A stretch of DNA of 64,000 nucleotides from Hydractinia symbiolongicarpus (taxonomy: Eukaryota; Cnidaria; Hydrozoa; Anthoathecata; Hydractiniidae). Position numbers and translations under genes: made by a program. The DNA is taken from assembly GCF_029227915.1 (NCBI RefSeq), contig NC_079888.1, positions 4,353,001 through 4,417,000 of the forward strand, given 5' to 3'. Below are positions 1-10,982 of the stretch, one piece after another (position 1 is the stretch's first letter; each line of letters starts with the position of its first letter). The notes under the pieces were generated by a model, which saw only the letters and a list, made by a program, of their open reading frames with translations, was not told the origin of the DNA and did not search any database.

Positions 1-872
1 GTCATACAAAAACGACCGTAAAATAGAAAATTACTTATGAGTGTGTCCTAATATCAATTAATTAGAATCTACGTAATTAGAATTGGTTTTAAATACTCAT
101 TTGTTATTATGAGGGAAATATCAGAAATGAAATATGATACAAGTTTTGTTCATACAGGAATTGTGCATTTAGTAGATATGCCAGATACCTAAAATCGTGA
201 ACAGAGTTCAACAAAGATTGGTCAAGGAATTTGACTGAAAATGTCCTTCCTAAAAGAACTAAGTTATTTAATCAATCGATTTTTGTGAGCAACGTCCCGT
301 CTAAAAACAAGTATTATCTTGCTGTTTTGTCATCCTATTATCATTAACTTAGAGGATACAAAATCGCCAGCGCCAGATGTTTGCCGTAACAATTTTACTG
401 TGAACTTATAAAAAGTGTTACAATAAAAGAGGCTGCGTAAAGCAAGACTTAACTTGAATCTCAACGTACGGTGAATGATCCCGTAAGTGTTTAGTTATGG
501 CAGTGTGACTATTTCCATGGCAGTGTGACAATTTAAAAGACAATGACATCTCTCAAAACTGATGTAAAAAAAACAAGCAAGAATTGTTGATTTTCTTTTG
601 TTATTTTTTTGTGTCAATGATTTATCGTAACTTTTTGTGCCAATGACTTCCAAACAGTATAGGAGAAACTACAATCATGTTCATAATAGTTTTGGAAAAG
701 CCACTCTCCCCCCCCCCCCACTCTTCAGTGTTGGTTGGAGGTCTTTTCCAAAGTCACTGGCAGTAATTTGGGGCACAAATCAACGCAAAATCAACATTGA
801 CTGTAGGAGGAGAGGGGGCAAACTCTGAAAAAACCCTCAAAAGCCGTTTTCCAATAATTTATGAACATGATT
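1..872. other. AT-rich non-coding stretch
   Basis: I see no supportable gene here. A 63-codon open frame near 637-828 runs through a C homopolymer (about 708-719) and has no domain or splice context. The stretch ends at the first copy of a Helitron-like tandem array. Confidence 0.5.
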
Positions 873-1309
873 GTGGTCGTTAGCCCGTGGAAAAATACAC
901 GGGTTCTCCCGTCCTTTTTACCACATTGCGTGCGTCTCGCTACTTGCGCAGCTAAGCTACCATTTTGCGTGACAGACGGACAGACGTATACGGGTATTAT
1001 GATATAGACTGGTCGTTAGCCCGTGGAAAAATCCACGAGTTCGCCCGTCCTTTAAATTTACTCGTGGGAACAAAGTGAATAAAAATATATCGCATTTGAT
1101 ATTCGTGTTCCTGTAGCACGATTTTCTAACTCAGCGGGGGTCCGCGCAGAGACAGACAAAATACGGCTATTATTAAAGAGACTAGTCGTTAGCCCCTGGA
1201 AAAATCCACGGGGTCGTCCGTCCTGTATATATCGCATTTCGTGTTTCCGCCACGGGACACGGCTTTCACGGACACACAGACAGACAGACGACGGCTATTA
1301 TTAAAGAGA
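873..1309 (-). mobile_element. Tandem array of three short Helitron-like elements
   Basis: Three head-to-tail copies (873-1008, 1009-1181, 1182-1309) of one 130-175 bp family. On the minus strand each starts TCTCTTTAATAATAGCC (the first copy is diverged), continues with CAGACAGA-type repeats, and ends with a hairpin CCCGTGG..CCACGGG followed by CTAACGACTAG. The third copy ends CTAG and is flanked by A and T, as expected for Helitron insertion between A and T. The first two copies have mutated 3' ends. A 5'-TC, a subterminal 3' hairpin, a CTRR end and no target duplication are the accepted Helitron hallmarks. No Rep/helicase is encoded, so these are non-autonomous. Confidence 0.65.
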
Positions 1310-1743
1310 TGAACCAAAAGGAAAACAACATTCTATAATTAATGGCATCAACATTATCCTTTTATTTTATTTATCACATCTTGGGCTGTGTCGTCTCCAT
1401 AACTGTGTCCATACAGTTTATGTTTAAATAATCCGGATCGCGTTTTTGTCTTGGCTGAACTCAGTTTTTTTGTGTTTTTTTTTTCTGTATGAATTTGCTG
1501 GTCATAGGCGAGTTTAAATCACAGATCGAGTTGAAAGACACCCCAGAGTAAAAATTAAAATTTTATTGTAAACAGTTGTTTTTTTAACGGCCTTAAAATG
1601 TAAACTATTTTTTTGATCCACATAAGCAGGTGTTTTTTGAGAAAAGACGATAGAAGAGAAGCTATTTAACATTGCAGGTTACTTTAGTAATGATAAAATA
1701 GTAGATAAGACTAGAAGTAGTAAAACTATGAGGGGTGTACATA

Positions 1744-2257
1744 AACTCTATTATAGCTAGAAGGGGAGCACCCAGTGCCCGCGGCAATTTTAATTGGGAA
1801 AATCTTTCTTGTGGATGGAATTCAATGTTGAGGTTTGGTGACTTTTCCTAAGTTTTATTAAAGATTCTGGCAAAAAATAATTTGGGTGAAAAAAATTTAA
1901 TTTCTTGGAACTTACCGCCTCTTTTAAACAAAGAGTCTATTTCTTTTAAATTATTCTTAAAGTATTGTTTCTATAACATTTCATATATGCTAATGAATTT
2001 TTTTGTGTTACCAAGGATACATACCAGAAGATGTATATAATGCAGAGAAGAATTTTAGAATTATCAGGATCAGAAAATTTTATTTTCAAAACATTCTATG
2101 ACGTCATTTCTAATCTCTATGACGTCATCAAATTATTTTTTTTTCATTTGGAATAAGTTTGTATACTAAGAATGGTTCAGAATTAATGGCCCGTGGACAC
2201 TTTGTGCCCCCCCTTCTTCGGGTTACAAGGGCCAGAAAGCTCAGGTATAATAGGGTT
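1744..2257. mobile_element. Probable MITE with imperfect terminal inverted repeats
   Basis: The left end AACTCTATTATAGCT and the reverse complement of the right end, AACCCTATTATACCT, form an imperfect terminal inverted repeat about 514 bp apart. The interior is non-coding and holds two TGACGTCA palindromes (about 2100-2130) and a C run near 2208. The family is not identified. Boundaries are inferred from the inverted repeat alone. Confidence 0.4.
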
Positions 2258-2258
2258 G

Positions 2259-4493
2259 TGTAATATTTTCGGAGTTTTAATTGCTGCTATAAGTTTTATC
2301 GAGACTCATATCACATCGAATTAAAAAATTCACAGAAATTCACCCATTGCAACAAAGTCGATAAAAATATATCGCATTTGTCATTCGTAGCTTCCAGATT
2401 TCATGTGCAGTTAGGCATGTTTTTTAAATTTTTCTGTCGAATGTAGAATCGATACTTTGGAAGGTTATTAAAAATATTCGCAAGGGAATAGAATCTAAAT
2501 TTCTCTTTTCTTTGAAAATACTCAGAAGTGACTTTCGACAGAGCGTTGTAAAACCTAGTTTGGTTGCAAGATTTTATTTTTATAGGGCATTGACAATTTT
2601 GTTGAACGTATTCGATAGATTATAAGATTAACTTTTATTACCAATCGATATAACTGATGAAGTTGTAACAATCTCTTTTGGCTAAAAGACAAAACACGGC
2701 TTTTATTACGGTAAGGTAGATTTAACTGTTTTTTCCATGCCGCTTAAGATCTTATACCCGCCCTAAAGACAGATAAGAAATCGTGCCCGCGTAAAACATG
2801 TAACCATCACAGACACAAAACCTTTTTTTCGTCATGAGTTCCTTGTCGTCTACGTGTAACCATGGTCAAAAATAATTTGCGGTCTTCAAATAAAAGTAAG
2901 GGACATAGTATTATTGCAATAGGATTTTTTTAGCTATTTCTACAAATGGAAAAAACGAATCATTTTCACAAAACGCTGCAGCCGATACTGCGTTAGAATG
3001 TTGGTTTCTGCCGCGTTCGAAACGATAAACGCTAAAGTCTGCTAAGGTTCTGAAAACTCGTGTATTTCAACACAATAACGTCAGAAAAAATAAGCATGTT
3101 TTAAGATTTTGAGACTAGCCAAATACCCTATTCTATGTCTTAAATTCTACCATCCTAAGACGCCGGAATATTTGATTTATTTTTAAACGATGTAAAAGTA
3201 CAACTTCACCAGGAAGTTAAACTTTTAGTTCCAAAATTCAGCCTAGATCAAATTCAAGCTATGAGAACTTGGTTAAGCTATATATCCACCCTAAAGGGGA
3301 CTCAAGAAGAAGCCTGTTCTAGAGAAAGCCCGAAAATGCTCGGCCTTAATAGGGTTAACTAATAATTTGGAAGACTCTGGTAATTACAATTAATTGTCCT
3401 AATAGACTTTACCTAATGGAATTTATATCTGCTCTGCACCTTAAGATTCAAAGTAAAGTGATTGTTTTTTGCAGAATTACTTTTTCCTTATCTCGTAAAG
3501 CGGGATCTGTTTCTTAGAAATACTATTTTACCTGGAAAAAACTTCTAAAATACATATTCCTTTTTGTCGATTGATGTTAAAGAACTGCATGTTGGACTTA
3601 CTAGCTATTTTAGTCATTGTCATTCGCCTTATATTATTAGAAAGTTCTCCGTAATTTCAACTTTAGACACTATGGACACTTACAATTGTGTTGAAGTATA
3701 TAAATCCAAACTGCAGCTTTTGGATCATAAATTCTAAAAACTATAACTAAAAATATTCTATAAACTCAGTAGGCTGTTGCTTCACCGTAGGATAAACAAG
3801 AACATAGCCAAATTTAGCAAATAATAAATGATAATGTATTTCCATAAACAGTTTTGAAATTAAATCCCTTTCCATCACAATTTTTTTTGCTAAAAACAAA
3901 GCAAAACTAAAAAAATAAACTAAGATTAGTGTGCTGTCGCATCATTGTGCTGACGATTAATTTTTTTTTCTGTACTTACTCTAGATTAAGATGTCATCTG
4001 AAATGACAGATTACAAAAGTAAGGATTCTATAAGTTGGTATGTACCCCTAGGTCTGATAACCTTATTCTGGTACTTTTTCCGACCATATTTCTCCATCCG
4101 AAAAGATAAAAGAAAAACTACTTTTACTAATTGTTTTACAACGTTGGAGTTCGAGGCTAGCTAACATTGGAGTTCTGGGCTAGCTAACATAAATTTTCTT
4201 TGCCTTACTTGCTATCCAGAAACAAAACATGGGTAATTATTTTGTTAAACATAATGAAAGGAGCAAAATATGTGCAAAAACGTCTGTATGAGAGCTGGTG
4301 CTACAATTTCTCTCTACTCTCTACGATTGTGTGGAAAGGAAAGATAGCGACTGTTTCTTTCTACTTCGTTTAAACATATTGTAATACGCAGTAAAAGTAA
4401 AAACTTATCCACGGAATGGTCACTCCCTTCACAGCAGGATCAAACGAAGGTGTCAATTGCAATAAAATCAATTGGGATAAAACCAGGCCCTGC
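2259..4493. other. Non-coding stretch, no gene recognised
   Basis: AT-rich with no recognised element. An open frame without a good start lies at about 3160-3362 on the plus strand (67 codons). It has no recognisable domain, and such lengths are expected by chance here. A 23-bp direct duplication (unit containing TTGGAGTT and GGCTAGCTAA) lies at 4141-4186. Confidence 0.4.
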
Positions 4494-4499
4494 TTTATT
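4494..4499 (-). terminator. Poly(A) signal of the LMO-like gene
   Basis: TTTATT on the plus strand reads AATAAA on the minus strand, about 70 nt downstream of the LMO stop codon. The position fits a polyadenylation signal, though the hexamer is common in AT-rich DNA. Confidence 0.45.
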
Positions 4500-4569
4500 T
4501 TGAAAAAAATGCGTATTCACAAATATTTCTGGTCCGTGAGAGTAGTTGTTGCTTTGAGGTATAGCTTTG

Positions 4570-4828
4570 TCAGCATGATTTAGGATGTAACAATGATGTG
4601 ACTGAGCTCAAAGAGCAAAGAAAATTGTATTCTATCCCATGTTGGTGACACAGTACCATTGTTGGTTGTGGTATATAAACAACATCCCCTTTGGAGAATT
4701 TGTAACGACAGACTACACATGAGAAACACTTTACATGGTAGTTTGTGTTGTTTTTAAATTTCAAAGCTTTTTCTGTTGATGGGATTGCGCAGGCGCACAT
4801 GGAACAGGTACCACCACGAACGTACAGC
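4570..4828 (-). CDS. LMO-like gene, exon 2 (LIM2 and C-terminus)
   Basis: The acceptor TTTATAG|GCTG restores the split AGG codon and continues LYVRGGTCSMC. It ends HPKSC followed by TGA. It carries LIM2 and a short hydrophobic tail. Confidence 0.9.
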
Positions 4829-5498
4829 CTATAAAAGAAGAAATCATATATTTAAGTTTGATGTTTTAGAAGACGGCTAACTGATAAGGAAATTGAAAAA
4901 GATGCTAGTTGATGTTTTTAATCAATATGGAAGATTGAGGTAATTTTCACCCAACTTCGCCTAAGAACTTTTATGGCAGTTCATTGTTTTAAGTGATTCT
5001 TATAAGAAACATGTATAGAAGAAATCTACATGAGTTTTGAAAGAAAAAATTTTTTTTTATAAAGAAACATTAGAAATTCTTCTTTGTAAGGCTTTTGCAG
5101 TGCATACCAAAGACTTAAATTTCGAATATTTCACTAAAAGCGTTTAAATTTCATTTTTGGCAATTTACATAAATAAAACATTCTTAATAAAACCATTTGG
5201 AATTAAAATATTTCAATTCACACTTTGCATAAATATTTCTAGAAGAATTAAAGACATTCTTGTAACAATACACAAAAAAGAACTTGCAGTTTTACCTCAT
5301 GTAGTCCCAGCGACATAGCTTTTTATAATGTTTATAGTAAAACGTTTTACCAAAGCTGAACAAGATTTCATTGCATACATCGCACGTCAAGCAACGTTCA
5401 TGCCATGGCTTGTTAAGTGCTTCAACGAAATATCGACTTCTGATTCGTTTAAAACAGCCAGCACATTTGATTGGCAGAGTAGCAGAATCATTGTCCAT
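4570..5498 (-). CDS. LMO4-like: LIM-only protein, LMO4-like (two exons)
   Basis: Joined from exon 1 (5498-5296) and exon 2 (4828-4570), with a 467-bp GT-AG intron in phase 2, giving 153 residues. LIM1 begins at the CAGC motif near residue 12 and continues HERC-LTC-DVC ... C..D. LIM2 begins CSMC and continues HVKC-FSC-VVC ... CHQH. All eight zinc ligands of each LIM domain are present. The linker joins the domains without a homeobox, and the short tail after LIM2 has no other domain, so this is an LMO rather than an Lhx. Sequences such as CAGC.., C..DY.R and CFTC-like spacing resemble LMO4 most. LMO proteins are nuclear adaptors that bind Ldb/CLIM and other transcription factors and do not bind DNA themselves. 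The start is the ATG just before the DNDSATLP leader. A 5' non-coding exon may exist upstream. The LIM fold call is firm; the LMO4 rather than LMO1-3 assignment is an inference. Confidence 0.9.
5296..5498 (-). CDS. LMO-like gene, exon 1 (start and LIM1)
   Basis: Coding from the ATG at 5498. The donor reads ATGAG|GTAAA and leaves a split AGG codon. It carries all of LIM1 including the final C..D pair. Confidence 0.9.
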
Positions 5499-8400
5499 TT
5501 TCTAGAACATGGAAAAAGAGGTGGAAATATACCTATATTTTTGTGTTGACTAAGTTACCAAGAAGCTAAAGGAGCGAATTTGAAAATGATTGGGAACCTA
5601 ACTGTGTTATAAACTCGTCGTCCCTTATTTTAGTATTTTTGATAAAACTAGATATCTTATCGTCGTTTTATGGACACTGCAGCTAGACAGTTAATTAGCT
5701 ATGTTGAAATGACAAATTTATTGACGCTAAATCTGGGTACTTTAATAGTAAAACTTGGCATTGTTGTTTTTTCTACCCTCTGAATTGTTTCATAGATAAA
5801 TATATTGTAAGAGTTACATGTATAAGTATTTCCCCTGCTTCTTGAAAATTGATTTTCGTGCTTGTTTACATTTAAGGCAAGCATTTTTCTTGACAGGAAA
5901 TACCGCTAAGCCAATCAGACTGCCTGAAAACCCGTATTGCCTGCTTGCAAAATCAAGACAAATGTGAATAAAATTAAAATTACATTTATTGAATCAGCTT
6001 TTGAATTATCTTTCTCCAATTATTAGCAAAAAATATTGGACAAATCAATAATCATTTTACAATCTGAATTTCTAGTCTACCCTCTTGCAATATAAATTTT
6101 ATGAAGTGAAAACATTCTAAATCAAGGTTAGTTTCTCCCTAATAGTTAAAACAGAAAAGTCTGAATTTTAAAAATAATATGGCTTTAAGTATCTTAAAGT
6201 TTAAAGAAAGGTTGACATTGTTTACCCTAGCGCTTTTTCAAATTTTATGGAAAAGACTGGGATACTTGGTTTTCTTATATAGACTCACCGTAAATTTCGC
6301 GTCCTGCACTTTGCCATTTTTTGTTGGCAAAAAAGTTTTTATCTGCATTATTAAATGCTATGTTCATGATGCTAACCAGGCTGATGAATTACATCAATAC
6401 TTTCTTATTTGATAAACATTTGAAAAAGAATGTTTTTTGGGTGAATGAATGACTACAGTGGCCATATTTTAGACAAATATGCATAGTTTTTTGCGTCAAT
6501 TTTGCTTTAAAGCATAGCAGAAGTGATGTCTATTAAAGATACTCAACATTCTATAATCTAGCTGGTGATGCTATGCAGATGCGAAAGTGTGTTTGTGATT
6601 GGAATTCCAAGTTTGATGACTTTTAACAGTGCATTGAAACAGTATAAATTGATAACTAGTGAATGTGGGTAGATATGTTAAAACTTATGAAGTCGTGAAA
6701 CCGTGCGCGAGAAAAATAGAGAAAAAAATTAGCTATTATAATAACTTTTTAAAGCAATTTGTAGAACTTGTTGTACGAAAATGGATTAGATGTGTTAAAA
6801 TCCATAAAAGTTTATGGTGTGAAGTTTATGAAACAATGGAAGACTGTTTGGCAAGGATCAAAATTGCATATTACAAACGTAGATGCTAAGACAAGATCAA
6901 TTTTTATAAAGATCTTATCCAACCAGCTAGTATATTTTCTGCAGCACCTACCTTTCAATATATGCTTCAAGAGTGGTGACGCATTGAAATGTTTTGTAAA
7001 TGGCAATCAAGTAAAAGAAGAATAAAGCTTAGTAAAAATCATACTCCCTATTATTGTACAGTGTCGCACATCCATGATTTAAAGTTGTCCAGAAAAAGTA
7101 CCTAAGTATCACAAACATTAATAATTTACAATTATATCCTTAATGAATGGAGACTAAGTGTTATATAGCTAGAGTTATCATTATCTCACTGTTAACTAAG
7201 GGTTCAGTCACGAATTATAAGATTTACACTAAACATTGGTTCAAGAAGGTAGTGTTGTAAGCTTTGCAATGTATAAAATTTAATATAGCTAAAATGCAAA
7301 AGCTTCACCATAGTTCAGATTTCAACATTTTGATCTCCCATTTATCATTAAAGTACATTGCCATTCGATTTACCTTGTGCTTCAACTAAAGTGAAATAGT
7401 AATATATGATTGCAGAGTTTGACGTTTATCATACACGATTTTTTTGTAGGAGTTCTTTTTATAGGAATCACCAGAGCTAAACATTTTAAGATTATTCAAT
7501 TATCAATAGAGAAAATATTGTACTGTGACAAATCATGGATACTTACAAAACTTTGGACCGAGAAGAGTTCGTGAAAGTAAACTTGAAATTTGGAGAATTT
7601 AGTTTGACAGAGAACAAAATGTATTTTTGGCAGGATTATAATTTTTCGGATGTGAAAACAACTTTATTTTGTTGAAATATTCTTTCCTGAATGTACGTGG
7701 TTATTGTACTGGATATTGGCTTTTTTTTCTCTCATCTTTTCAACCACATTTTATGTCATGGCATGTATTTATAGTTTTTATTAAGGTACTATTTAATTTT
7801 TCCAACAGTTCTTGAAGAACACACTGCAGGCTCAAATCTCAATTCTTTTTAAGCTAGCACGCTAGCTATATAGTATACACAGCTCTTTTAAAATCTTATA
7901 TAATTTACGAGTTCTTATTGTAATTATCTATGTGATTTTAGAATTACAGAGATAAATACATACAATATTCCTTCGCCAAAACACTATCTCCTAAAACGTG
8001 TAGAAAGGTCTTGTTTACCACAAAGCACTTTTCTGAGATCGACCATGCGTTCACAGCCATCTTTAAAAGATTTAATAAAACATTAAATTATAGTGAAGCG
8101 CGCAAACGAATTAGAGTTAATAAAGATTGTTTACTTTCAACCAATCCTCACCAAGCTTAGTACAATGAAAAGTTCTCAGTTTTATCTCTTTTTTCTATCT
8201 TTCCTTCTAGATTACACACCAATTCATTCATTTTAGTTTATAAATAAAACGCTTTTATATTTTTCTAAGAAAAAATTTGCATTCTGTTGAAGAAATATTG
8301 TTAGGTTTTCTATTTACGCCAAAGCTTAATTTAAGACTTTGTTTACACGACAAGTTTGTCTGCTAGCTTTCTTTGCTCGACGGCGACTAATTGACCAAAT

Positions 8401-8500
8401 ACAGCACATTTAGCGGTGTTAAAGTCACCATGCCTATATCTTTCAGGCCCTGAGGTCGAGGTTGGTGTGTTTACTACGTCTTTAAAAACATTAATTAAAT
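5499..8500. other. Non-coding stretch upstream of the LMO-like gene
   Basis: This should hold the LMO promoter, but no TATA box or other element is convincing. Open frames at 6179-6412 and 6659-7025 have no domains. About 7240-7340 is repeated in inverted orientation near 9880-9990. Confidence 0.45.
7240..7340 (-). repeat. Dispersed repeat, inverted partner at 9880-9990
   Basis: The stretch containing GCAAAAGCTTCACCATAGTT is found as its reverse complement near 9895-9940, followed in both by a TTCTTGAAC block. The second copy runs up to ATTAAAGAGA|T at about 10013, which resembles the 5' end of the Helitron-like families in this window. Confidence 0.5.
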
Positions 8501-8631
8501 TTTTTTTAATTGCTTATTAGAAATCAATAGGCGTGAACATATTTTCGAACACTTGTGCCCGAAAACTGGCATTTAATTTTACAGTTATGAAAGATTTAAA
8601 AGAAGCTTCTCCTTCTTTTTCTTTGTCCTTA

Positions 8632-8967
8632 GGCTGTGTTTTTTTGCAGAAGAATCAGCAAGGCATCAGTTTAATAATGTTATTATACATGCAGGATAGC
8701 ATCTTTAGTTCCTATAATGGTACTGTTATCAATTGGAGTCCTGTGAAGGAGTTCCTGTGCATTAAAAACTCTCTTTTGAGCTATGGAACGCGATGTTACT
8801 CGATGTCGGATTGTGCATTACACGCAAACGCTCAAATTACGTGCATGCGCTTTCAGCTAGAGCAAGAACCAATGCTTACCAAAAAGTCGTTGTTTTTTGT
8901 GTTTTTCAGGAAGATGCGAAAAGAACCGTGCAACCACAACAGCTGCTCAACCAGATATTTTGCCTAA
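8632..8967 (+). pseudogene. PAN/apple-like fragment, probably degenerate
   Basis: An open frame of about 145 codons (from 8533) is the longest on the plus strand. Within it, roughly 8750-8860 reads like the core of a PAN domain: a hydrophobic strand (IKNSLLSY), then YSMSDCAL and, eight residues on, CMRF. This is the usual S..(D/E)CA.......C..F helix, but the second helix cysteine (CxxxC) is replaced by alanine. A possible acceptor (TCCTTAG|GC, phase 1) precedes it. Downstream, after TTTTTCAG, KEPCNHNSC could begin an EGF-like module but soon meets a stop. Phase-1 PAN exons are what the receptor gene at 25-39 kb uses, so this may be a relic of a related gene. The family call is weak. Confidence 0.35.
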
Positions 8968-8999
8968 AATATCAATCCTATTCTCATCCTGAACTTTAA

Positions 9000-10880
9000 G
9001 CAGAAAGGGTAGAATCACACATTTCTCATATTCTAACTACAATAGGGATTCCAAAAAATTGACCAAATAAGAGAAAAAAACCCAGATATTTTTAATACCT
9101 TTTTAATATATATATTTTTTTGTAATTCCTCTTTTTTCTTATTATCTCGTCTTTTCGGCGTTGCTAGTGAAATTGTAGAGTCGTTATGCAGCACAGGGTC
9201 AAATCGAAACGAGGTAAATAAAAACATAATGCTTGATTAATTGATAATAGAAAATTTAATTTTCCCTCATTTTCTTAGTAATGCTGTCATTAACTGATAA
9301 GAGGTAGAAACCGACAGTGAGATAAACTCTTATGTTCTGTTGAAATAATCCGCAATGTGATCAGTTGAAAATCTATTCATGTCGTCCTTTTAAATTCTAG
9401 CGCGTGTCAGGTTGTTCTGAAGAGTTTCATGAAATTTATTGGTCCAGAAAAAAATCAATATGTTATTTAGCATAATATTATGTAATTCAATAGCATACAG
9501 AAAAATATTATTTTATATGTGAAAAATGTAAACAAAGATGCTGTTTTAACATTTAACCTTAAGATTGGATCAAAATAAATCTTCTGCCACATTAACCATG
9601 GTCAGAAACATTTTTTCGGAGAACTTTTCCAACTCATCACATAAAAAGGTTTTATTTTTTAAATTCATTAACAGATAATTGAGTAAGAAAATGGTGTCTA
9701 ACAATATTTTTGTTGTTGGTATTGTATATGGCTGGTTGATAAAACAGCAGCAGAAAAAAAATAAATGCTATGTTACTTTAAAATATAAAAATATTACAAC
9801 CAGAATACTCAGATACCATCTACACGGACATACACAGTCAAAAAAACCAAAATGATCTAAAAAGATTCAAAAAGGTCCAAATAATAAAAAAATGTTGAAA
9901 TCTGAACTATGGTAAAGCTTTTGCATTTTAGCTATTTTTGTCTTTTATAGTAATTTCTCTGCTTCTTGAACTTAGGCAAAAATACATGGGCTCTACCGAT
10001 TTATATTAAAGAGATTTATTTCTAAAAATATCAGCTCTAAGATGAATTAGCTAGCTCAACCAATTTAATTTTAATTTAGGAATCGTAATAAAAAAGCAAT
10101 ACTTAAAATTACGTTTTATAGCTCTTTTTTTACTTTTAAGTACCGACATCAAAAGTCTAAATATGTCATGCAGAGACAAAAACATACTAGTTGGTAACCG
10201 TATTAAAAGTTTTCTGGCGTCTAAATCTTGCAGAAGTTGTAAAGGGCTATAATCAGTTATTGATCTACTAACACAACACGTTTAATGAAAAGTAATACAC
10301 ATAACCTGTAGTCATAATAACATCGAACATACACAACACGAGGCCACTTCAAAGACCTGTTAAAAAACACAATACCATGCTGCTAGAAAAGATATTTCTT
10401 TTTAATCCTAAAAAGTTCATAACATGCATAATGACTGCTGCAGTTAAAAAGTTCTCGAGTTAGTTCAAAACTTTTTTTTTACTTTGATAAAAATGTATAG
10501 AAGGTTGTTCACACAATAATTTTGAATTACCTTAAGTATCTTTCCTTGCGAAATACTTTACATAAACAATCCGATGAATGATGGTAGCGATAACAATAAT
10601 TTTTATTAACATTCCTCCCTTGGTCATCCTTACCAGGGGGAAAATTGTAACAGAAAAGTAATAGTCGTGCAACCATGCTTTTTTGCAACGCAAAAGGAGC
10701 AGATCGAAAATATTTAAACAACAACAATGCAACTTACAACAATAATAACAACACAAACAACAACAAAAGCAATAACAAGAAGTAGTTGCGACATAATTAA
10801 AATAAGACTGAAAAACTTAGAATAAATTTGAAAGCCTGTAATAAATCTCCTAATTTCTGCCAAATAAAAAGTTGAAACTA
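9000..10880. other. Non-coding stretch
   Basis: AT-rich with no supportable gene. It holds the inverted partner of the 7.3-kb repeat (9880-9990) and an ACAA/ATAA-rich simple-sequence patch at about 10730-10780. Confidence 0.45.
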
Positions 10881-10981
10881 ATGTAAACTAAACGCGAGCC
10901 AATGCAAACTTTGTTTACATTGGCCCGCGAAGTATCGCTTTAAAATAAAACCTGTTCTTGCTGCAAGAACAGGTTTTATTT
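10881..10981. repeat. Two adjacent hairpins, one a perfect 19-bp palindrome
   Basis: 10943-10961 and 10963-10981 are perfect reverse complements (arm AAATAAAACCTGTTCTTGC) with a single base between. Immediately upstream, 10893-10904 and 10919-10930 (CGCGAGCCAATG against CATTGGCCCGCG) form a second hairpin with one mismatch, and ATGTAAAC/GTTTACAT adds an overlapping pairing. The GC-rich loop region stands out from the AT-rich surroundings. Confidence 0.75.
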
Positions 10982-10982
10982 C

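Noticed and set aside
3160-3362. 67-codon open stretch with protein-like composition (DLFLNDVKVQLHQEVKLL...)
   Set aside because: No start, no convincing splice sites and no family; open stretches of this length are expected many times in 64 kb of AT-rich DNA.
5328-5549. 73-codon plus-strand frame
   Set aside because: It is the antisense shadow of LMO exon 1.
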